Positions 56,965 to 64,000 of a stretch of 64,000 nucleotides of DNA are shown here, piece after piece. Both the position numbers and the translations under genes were made by a program. The notes under the pieces were generated by a model. That model saw nothing but the letters and a program-made list of their open reading frames with translations, did no database searches and was not told the origin of the DNA. Within the stretch, counting starts at the first letter, position 1, and every line of letters starts with the position of its first letter. Origin of the DNA: Xiphydria camelus (taxonomy: Eukaryota > Arthropoda > Insecta > Hymenoptera > Xiphydriidae); assembly GCA_963678675.1 (NCBI GenBank), contig OY783192.1, forward strand, positions 4,660,001 through 4,724,000, read 5' to 3'.

Positions 56965-57171
56965 CAAGGTTTTCCGCTCATGGCGGGTGTGGCCTAATTT
57001 GCCTATACTTGTCCCGCCTATCAGTGATAGATTGGCAGAAAAAGTATTGACTAACAGTCAGAACATGCTTATCAGTCAATACTTATGCCGTCAATCCATT
57101 ATTGATCGGCGGGACAAGTACAGGGTAAATTAGGCCACACCCGCCATGACTATCCTGAGCGGAACACCCCG
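56965..57171. mobile_element. Hairpin element abutting 56437-56962
   Basis: Left CAAGGTTTTCCGCTCA, right (reverse-complemented) CGGGGTGTTCCGCTCA, then GGCGGGTGTGGCCTAATTT and ACTTGTCCCGCC(T/G)ATCA on both arms and TAGTATTGACT-like words at the tip. TA on both sides; the left TA is shared with the preceding element. Confidence 0.8.
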
Positions 57172-60100
57172 TATGTATGTATACCTATGCGACGTGTGAT
57201 TTGGGAAAGCTTCAGAATACAGGATGGAGGGGTTACGTCAAGCAGGAACAAGCTACGGAGGCGTTTGTGATCTCAGGAAATTGGAGAATTCCCAAGAGTT
57301 ATCCCTCTCTCAGAACAGGACTTTAGTAGAGCGAAAGGCAATTTACCTTTCAACATCATGCTATAAATGATTAACTTCAATCAGTTATCGATCCATGTTT
57401 CAAATTTCCATACATTGGTAAATATCTCTAGTGGACATCGCGTGTCTATATAAACGATCAATGATGAATGCAATTTACCGACGTGACGCTCCGTGAAATT
57501 CCGAACGTTTTGAACGCGGGTCAATGGACATTTATGCAATTAGTATACCTACATCCTTCAAATACATTGATTGCAGCTGGAAGCATAATTTGATAACCAA
57601 GATTCCGTTTTATCAGAAATTATGAGTCAAATGAAATTCGACAGTAAGTTGTATATCGTAACACAATTTTTTCCCCAAATATTCTCTGAAATTCTTACTA
57701 TCAAACAATATCAAAACTTCACACGTGCGAAGTAGATAACACTTTGATTTCGCGATGCAACACCTTCTACTGCCGAAAACGGGATGGACTTTTGCAATAT
57801 ACTGCATAGCAATCCAAAGATTATATTGGACATCCGTATGACGATAGAGAGTTTTAGGTGTCTTGTTTTCCTTGGGGTCCGCACGGTCTAATGAGCGCAG
57901 TGGTATCGTAACGATAGCATTTCGGAGTAACGGGGAGCTCGGTGGAGTCTGCCGAAAAAGATATCGTTGTCGTCGTTGTCGCCGAGGGAGGAATGGTGAG
58001 TGGGCGGGGTATGAAAGGAAGAAAAAGAAAAAAGGAAATACAGAACAACGTAGGTAAGTAGCCGGGGTCGGATTCCGAGGTAGGATCAAACGACCGTGAG
58101 GGTGAAACTCGCCTCACCATCCTGGAGTAGAACTTCCTTCCTCCACCTTTTATATCCACGGTGTACCTCTCTCTCCCTTTTCACCTATCTTCTTACTCGC
58201 CTTTCTAACCAAGCTAAAAATATAATAACGGCTCTGAGACGGGCATAGAAATTTGTCTGGTACAGCAATCTCGACATTTCAAATTTATACGATCGTTTCG
58301 GAAATTTATAAAACTCCTCTATACTCGTACGCTATACTCGTATATCTGTAGGTACGTAAATGTCTTCCTACACTCGATAAAAAAAATTTATTTAAAAGCG
58401 ATTTTGAAAGAAAATTTATCGGCAGCCATAAAAGAAAGAGAAGTGTACAGGGTCAATATATTTATTACACCGATCGACTTTTGAAGGCAGCATCTTTCTG
58501 ATACAGAAAATGCAGGTATATTTTTATCGTTAGTTCTATCGATTTTCTTAGGAAGTGTGAAAAATGTTCGTGTTTTATAATAGAAAATCTTTAATAATAT
58601 GCTCACCGAGATTAGCGAGCTTTGCAAATGGAATGTTAATGAAAGTAGGCAACCTCACGTCGTTTTAATTCATAATCCACAAACGAAACGCTCTCTTTAT
58701 GAATTTAATAGTATTTTTATTCCCACCTAGATGTTTGAACTGTTTTCACATTAGCAATTCCATTATACAGTCCCGCTACACTTTGAGAGATGCACTCCCC
58801 GAAATTAACTCCGCTACACGGATCTAGAAAATTCTCGAACGATCGTTCGTGGATGCGTCGAACGAGTGATGAGACACGTATTCGTATAACGGTGATGCGG
58901 AGAACGAACGACACGCGGTTGGTCATGCGCGTGTATTCGTCAATATATCAGCGGCGCGTGCGTATAGAATTCGAAAGGAATTTAGCCAAATCGTTTATTC
59001 ACCGGCAAACGGTGAATAACGACGAACGTAGTTACTCTGCGGATTTCATCGGGAGGGGGAAAACAATGCACATTTTTCACGTCTACGGCAGTTTCGTTTC
59101 CACGGGATATCGACACGTCCAATATTCTCTCTATTATCCCGTCGAAAACCGGGAACGCGGTATAATGTCAAATATATCAAATAAGCGATAACAACGGCAA
59201 ACACACCGGGAACTTCCAAACCTTCATATCGACCGTACGCGCATATTGACTCTGCTCGACGCGGTTTAGATTTTGCTGGCAGACACCACGAGTCAAAAAT
59301 CTACCTCCACCCCATTCCTCCCTCCTCTCCTTCCCTTTTATACCTTTTGTTCCGCCGTATGCGCGGCCCGGTGACACCGATTCCCTTCGGCTACGGGAAA
59401 CGCGGCTGCAAGAGTTCATACCACTGTCATCGAATCAACGTTGCGCCGTAGGGTAGATGGGATGGCGGGGTGAAAACAATTATCGTCGGTGCCGAGGAAC
59501 AATGACCAGCCACGCTCAGACGGTTTCGCATTCGCGCCGACGGTAATGGCGCGGTGCGCTACTTTCCGTCCATCGGCTTTTCCAGCGGAGCGGAAGCGCG
59601 CCGTTACCGATTTTCCTGCGATTTTTCCTCCCCGCGGCGCCGCGTCAATTTGGTTGCGGCGAGATCGATCGACCACTCCACCCCTGTTCGTTCGGCTCGG
59701 CGCGCGGCTGTCGAAATTCGGAACGTTAAGGTGGTCGCGTCTTCCCGTTCGAGATTGATGGCTCGGTATTCCGGCCTCGCCAATCACGATTCTTGCTCGC
59801 GAGACAGAAACGAATGTCGCGCGTCACCCATCGGCTTCGGAGTCTCTTCGGCGCAAATCCGTTTTACAAGGCGAGAAAAAACGGATGGGAGAAAAACAGT
59901 CTTCCAGCGAAATTCGCGGAAAATGTTAGTCGATCCGGAACGCGCTGAAGTCACGCGCTGTCTATTTCTGGAACTGTCTGCCTCGTAAGGGATTGTCGAA
60001 TGAAGCGGATTAAAGCTCGGAGAATTGGAGTTCGGAGGAACTGAATCGAATCGACGAAAGAATTCCATCAATTTCTGTTAAATCTCATTTCTGCTCGAGG

Positions 60101-60663
60101 CTCCGTTCGTTTCAATTGATCCTTTTTAAAGGGCAAGGAAGAAAGGAAAGAATAACAATACTCGAGAGATATGCATATATATCTTTTGGACAATTTATTC
60201 GTTACGGTTGACGAACTCGATCAAACGCTCCCAGTTTTTTCTCGGAAAGTATACACGTTATTGCGAAGCTTACAGAATACAGTTTAAATGTCCGATCGTA
60301 AACCCACAAAGACGTAAAGTACTGAAGTAGGAATATATCCAGAGTTTCCGAGCAGAACAGGCAAAGCCACATTTACGACAAGGATCACTGTTGCAGCGCC
60401 GATTTCGTGAAAATAAACTTTATCGAAGATGTGTGATTTGTGCTGCCTGAAGTCCGTAGACTACTCGACCAAAAATCTACGGAGGAATTCTCATACCAAT
60501 GATTTTCGTGTTACTCTAATTCCACGCGCTCACTTATATCTTCCATTTTCCGTCTCGAACAGGAATTATAAATAATTAATTGACATACTTGATACACATA
60601 TGAGTCGAAAAATGAAAAAGCGGCGAATAACCGAGGACTCGCTATAAGAAAAATATATATCTA
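57172..60663. other. Intronic sequence; GC-rich island at 59400-60000; no recognisable genes
   Basis: In the island, overlapping frames on opposite strands (59416-59787 minus, 123 codons; 59554-59988 plus, 144 codons) are Arg/Ser-rich and lack domains, as expected from CpG-rich DNA. The frame at 57613-58089 (minus) is likewise unrecognised. Confidence 0.35.
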
Positions 60664-61193
60664 CATTGAAAAAAATAATTTGGTCAGTTTAACCAAAATC
60701 CTGGAGACTATAACCAAACCGTTTGGTGAAATACGGATCCTCTCCATCTGTTTGGTTAGACTGATCATTTTCTGGTTAGAATAACTAGACATACAGTTAA
60801 AATTACTAAACATTTAGTTAGAATAACTAAATATTTGGTTCAACTTATCAGTACACTGAGAGAAACTTTATAGATTGCACGGCAATGCTAGTAGTTTATT
60901 AATATAAGAATAAGTTCTAGTTACCTTAGCAATACGTATATCTATTTCAACTATATGTATAGTTATTTTAGCAATAACTATATGCTCTTGTATTGCTCTT
61001 GTTACGATTTTGTATTGCTATATTACTTATATTGTCTAGTTAACCTCATTTAGCCTTAAAGTATAGCTATCATAGCTACACTTATTGCTGCGCAGCCTAT
61101 ACATTTCTCTCAGTGTACCTATTTCGGTTAGAATAACTGAAATTGTTTAACCAGATACGTTTTGTCACTTTAACCAAGCTATTTTTTTCAGTG
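60664..61193. mobile_element. CACTGAG-type short element, family A, split by a family B element
   Basis: Ends CATTGAAAAAAATAATTTGG and ATTTTTTTCAGTG. The outer sequence (60664-60853 and 61116-61193) matches 3845-4063, including AACCAAAATCCTGG, GACTATAACCAAACCGTTTG versus GACGACCAAACCGTTTTTG, and GGTTAGAATAACT words. Inner element at 60854-61115. Confidence 0.87.
60854..61115. mobile_element. CACTGAG-type short element, family B, nested inside 60664-61193
   Basis: Left CACTGAGAGAAACTTTATAG, right (reverse-complemented) CACTGAGAGAAATGTATAGG. TA lies at 60852-60853 and 61116-61117. The interior (GCACGGCAATGCTAGTAG, TTGCTCTTGTTA, CTATCATAGCTA) matches 26687-27525 in inverted orientation. This copy is unbroken. 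Confidence 0.9.
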
Positions 61194-61277
61194 TGTGCTA
61201 CCCCTAAAAAGGTTCGCGAAGTAGAACGGGGTACGAAAAATATTGCCAAGTCCGAGATCGCCGCGAGTATCTATGTA

Positions 61278-62116
61278 GGGGATACCGGGGCAGAACGGAG
61301 TTGGTCTTATAATTTTTACTGCAAACGCCCGATGTTGCTAGCGCCCTCTGTTATCATTTACTAGAACGTCACGCATCAGCTGGCAACAACAAATAGGTTA
61401 TTGCAAACGGTTTAGAGTGTTTTCGATTAAACGTGGTGAAATTGTGTGTGATGATATAACTTTTCGGCATTTTCAGCAAGACGTAAGTTAATTATTTATT
61501 TGTTTTGGGGCTTGCTGTGTTTTCCCTGTACACGGAATGTTTTTAAGTATCTTTTGACATGGATACTTTAAAATATTGGTAAAGGTGTTTGGTCATAGGT
61601 TGTGCTTTGTTAATAAGGACATCTGGGGCAGATCGGGGTGGGGCGGAATGAGGCACAAGAAAAGAAAGTTAAAAGGAATCTGTCAGGTCAAAAACAGAAA
61701 ATAACAATAGGGAAGGTGCCTTTACCAAAAAAGTTAAAGATAATAGAAGACGTTAAAGAATGCTCAGAGGAGTCTGACGAGGAAGAAGACGCTTTATGTC
61801 TATACTGCAATTACCAATATTCAGCTTCAGCTGAAGGTTGGATTTCATGCATTCAGTGCAAAAAGTGGGCTCATAATTCTTGTGCGGGGATAGACAGTGA
61901 CGATGCCTACGGGGCAGAACGGGGTGAAGGACACTTTTTTTAAAATTGAAAATAACAAAAAAACTAATAGGACTTTATGTTTCTTTCTTTTTTGTATTGT
62001 ATTTACAATATTTTAATAGATCGTTTTGCATTTTTTGGAATTTGTATCACGTCTTTAACCTTTTGAAAAATAAATTTCAACATTTTAGAGTCCCCATTCC
62101 GCCCCGGTCTCCCCCC
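61278..62116 (+). mobile_element. pogo-like element remnant with PHD-like finger and G-rich termini
   Basis: Left end GGGGATACCGGGGCAGAACG, right end (reverse-complemented) GGGGGGAGACCGGGGCGGAA, flanked by TA. The motif GGGGCAGA(A/T)CGGGGTG recurs inside near 61627 and 61915. At about 61792-61905 the plus strand reads CLYCNYQYSASAEGWISCIQ then CKKWAHNSCAG, preceded by an acidic stretch (EESDEEED) from a frame opening at 61638. A C-x2-C ... C-x2-C ... H-x3-C pattern after an acidic run resembles the PHD-like finger ending many insect pogo/Tigger-type transposases. The helix-turn-helix and DDE core are absent, so this is an internally deleted, non-autonomous copy. Motif identity is from memory; structure is read directly. 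Confidence 0.75.
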
Positions 62117-62890
62117 TATATCAGATAATCTACTTACAAGGTTCGTAACTCTCGGATGTACCATATATCATCTATACATACGCTCTTATATGTAAAAGTT
62201 CTTGCGCTTTACTACGGACGACAATGGATGCACTTGCACATGAGCTCCCTGAGAGGTTGGAGTGCAGACTGCATATAAGAGACGTAGAATGACGCATTCC
62301 CTCGCCGATCGAATATGCTCGAATACGCAATGATCCGAACTCTTCCGCTGCACTTACATATACCGAGACGACCGAGAAAAAACGCAGATCCGAGGGGAGG
62401 TGAATACAGAGGGTGGCCCTCAGAAATGGAAGGGAGGAGGCGTGGATTTAGAGGATAAATACGGCAATCCTATCTCCCAGCGCCAGATCCTTCCTCCCAA
62501 TCTTATCCGCCGCCCGGTGCGGCGTGGATATAGCGAGCCAGGCAAACGAGGGGTTTCATTGCCCCGATTGGTTCTGTTAATATTCGCCAATTACGACCAT
62601 TCCGCGACCTAATTTATATCTTACTCGTTCGTATTCTCGAGGGGCATTATATACCGGGAGGTTTTTTAACCCTGTATCTGGTAGGGTAGCCTACGCGCAA
62701 CATAGATTTCAAACATTTATTTTTCACTTATCTCTAAATAAACAACTTAAACTGGTAACGTTGCTTATAAGCAGTATTGTTTATAATCAAAATCACCTTT
62801 TTCATCAAGTCATTGGCCTTTAGAATTTATATTATGTTATATATGCTATATTTAGCAATTATACTAAGTTTCAAAGTTTTGGGAGTATTA
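62117..62890. other. Intronic sequence without recognisable genes
   Basis: Nothing recognised. Confidence 0.4.
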
Positions 62891-63189
62891 CCAGCGACAG
62901 GGTTAATATTGCGACAAACTTCAAGGACGGATTCCTTGGATGAAAGTAAGAAAAAAAGTTCCTATGAACGTGGGTCTGGAAACGCTGAGTTTCGGGGAAA
63001 CAGGGTGTTCATTTTTATATAAATGTTCTATACTAATAATAGGAAGTATATTTTTGCAGAGCTTCCATTTTATTTATTTTTTGTAATAGGATCTTCTTAG
63101 GAGTATTAAATATCGTTTCTTCTTCTTTTCTTATTTTCATCCAAGAAACCCATCCTTGAAGTTTGTCACAATATTAAAGAATCACCCGG
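62891..63189. mobile_element. Short TA-flanked hairpin element (299 bp)
   Basis: Left CCAGCGACAGGGTTAATATT, right (reverse-complemented) CCGGGTGATTCTTTAATATT. Both continue G(C/T)GACAAACTTCAAGGA and TTGGATGAAA(G/A)TAAGAAAA. TA lies at 62889-62890 and 63190-63191 approximately. Confidence 0.75.
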
Positions 63190-63322
63190 TATATAATGTA
63201 GACAGGTTACAGGTGTTCTTATCAGTCAAATTGGGGTCTCCTCAAATTAAAAAAAAAAAGACTTCACTCTAACGAAATGAAAAGAACGAGCTAGTCTGAG
63301 ATTTAAAGTGAAAGATTCACTA

Positions 63323-63840
63323 CACTGAAAAAAAAATTATCGTGTTTGCAACTAAATCATGTGATCAAAGGATTTCTGGTCAATCTAACCGAATTTGGTT
63401 TAAGGAGGTTGTATCGATAGTACAATTAACAGAGCGATTTTGATTAAATCGATAAATCGATCGATTTGAGTGTTAAGACCCTCCGATTAAATTTTTGTGA
63501 CGATTCACCACCTTGTATAATAAATATAAAATAAATATATAGTTAAAAAATCATTATACAAATTTTACTAAAGAGTCTCAACACTTATATCTATCGATTC
63601 AGAAATAAAAGAAATGAATGTGTTATCTCTCATAAGATTCTATGCCAAATGGGCATTAATTTATTCATATTGTACGTTTTATACAAGTTAGTGAATCATC
63701 GCAAATAGACTGAAGGGTCCTAATACTTATGTATATTTGCCGATTTACCGAATTTGGTCAAAATCATTCTGTTAATTCTATTATCGAAGGAACCTCCTTA
63801 ATATGATTAAATAAAGGTCAATGAAACTAAATCAATATGG
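63323..63840. mobile_element. CACTGAA-terminus hairpin element, right end eroded
   Basis: Starts CACTGAAAAAAAAATTATCG after TA. The arms pair: CCGAATTTGGTT, AAGGAGGTT(G/C) and AATTAACAGA(G/A)(C/T)GATTTTGA on the left match the reverse complement of 63690-63815 (GGAGGTTCCTTCGATAATAG, AATTAACAGAATGATTTTGA). Both arms contain a GTAAATCGG-like and AGTGTTAAGACC/AGTATTAGGACC segment. A clean right terminus was not found before the window end. Confidence 0.6.
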
Positions 63841-64000
63841 TAGAACCAGCTGTACGGCATAGTTGACTTGTCAGTTGACTTTACCACTAATGCATTTGCC
63901 ACAAATGTGTAGAAATTCATACAACGGTTGGATAATTGAATGCACTATATTATTCGGTTAATTATCAATCCAATGCTTCAATAAGGTCATCTAAGTTCCT

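Larger units (their letters stand above)
36719..64000 (-). other. Intron upstream of the neurobeachin/rugose-like exon (partial)
   Basis: On the minus strand the acceptor AG is at 36719-36720, preceded by a T-rich stretch (TTTATTTCTATTTGTTCAC). Everything to the right edge is read as the preceding intron, at least 27 kb. The previous family exon (KFAVLIGLIQVGEV...) was searched for by eye as its reverse complement and not found. Confidence 0.55.

Noticed and set aside
59416..59988. 123-codon minus and 144-codon plus Arg/Ser-rich frames
   Set aside because: Antisense overlap and composition bias; no domain.
61143..61364. 73-codon frame across the junction of two transposons
   Set aside because: It spans the end of one element and the start of another; compositional accident.
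62665..63010. AACCCTGTATCTGG and CAGGGTGTTCATTTTTATAT as ends of a further element
   Set aside because: They do not pair convincingly with each other and overlap the better-supported element at 62891-63189.
1..64000. tRNA, rRNA, CRISPR, operon, ribosome-binding-site and bacterial promoter signals
   Set aside because: None seen. The sequence is eukaryotic, B-box-like GTTCGA words lacked cloverleaf context, and no regular spacer-repeat array exists.

Overview
The window looks like insect nuclear DNA, most likely from a hymenopteran. It is AT-rich but full of CpG. It has GC-richer islands of a few hundred bases, many (CT)n/(GA)n microsatellites and very many short DNA transposons. There is no operon structure and no dense coding sequence. 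Only one host coding exon was recognised. It is 105 bp on the minus strand (36614-36718), bounded by an AG acceptor and a GTAAG donor. It encodes 35 residues, beginning [12 protein letters not shown], that match the N-terminal part of neurobeachin / Rugose (NBEA, LRBA; BEACH-domain family). The window is therefore read as two giant introns of that gene flanking one exon: at least 27 kb upstream of it (36719-64000) and at least 36 kb downstream (1-36613). No neighbouring exon was recognised.

Almost everything else that can be supported is mobile DNA. (a) A large group of short elements shares the terminus CACTGAG(A/G)(G/A)AAA and TA target duplications, but the interiors fall into several unrelated families. 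They lie near 3845, 17667, 21425, 26687, 46934, 47703, 53944, 60664, 60854 and 63323, with CACGGA-ended relatives at 26854 and 29692. Four of them carry another element nested inside, and for each inner insertion an unoccupied relative of the host exists elsewhere in the window. (b) A second group has G-rich termini and scattered internal copies of the terminal motif. Members lie at 396, 23392, 38528, 56437, 56965 and 61278; the last keeps a PHD-like Cys/His finger remnant of the kind found at the C-terminus of some pogo-like transposases. (c) Three TTAA-flanked piggyBac-type short elements lie at 24988, 26046 and 32955. (d) A TAA-flanked Harbinger-type element lies at 10160. (e) Tc1/mariner remnants with recognisable transposase pieces lie at 843 and 15175. 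(f) Two head-to-tail, 5'-truncated non-LTR retrotransposon copies lie at 42953-44776, with (CT)n tracts on both outer sides. (g) Further foldback/hairpin elements lie at 2180, 4172, 8226, 16231, 19972, 29974, 30133, 31059, 35499, 47043, 48403, 48892-50136, 50437, 54901 and 62891.

The remaining intronic sequence has no recognisable genes. GC-rich islands near 16560-17300, 20780-21075, 22440-22790, 34080-34760 and 59400-60000 might hold regulatory DNA or alternative first exons. Two weak plus-strand candidates (17100, 20890) are flagged. No tRNA, rRNA, CRISPR or bacterial features were seen. All similarities come from reading the sequence; no database search was possible.
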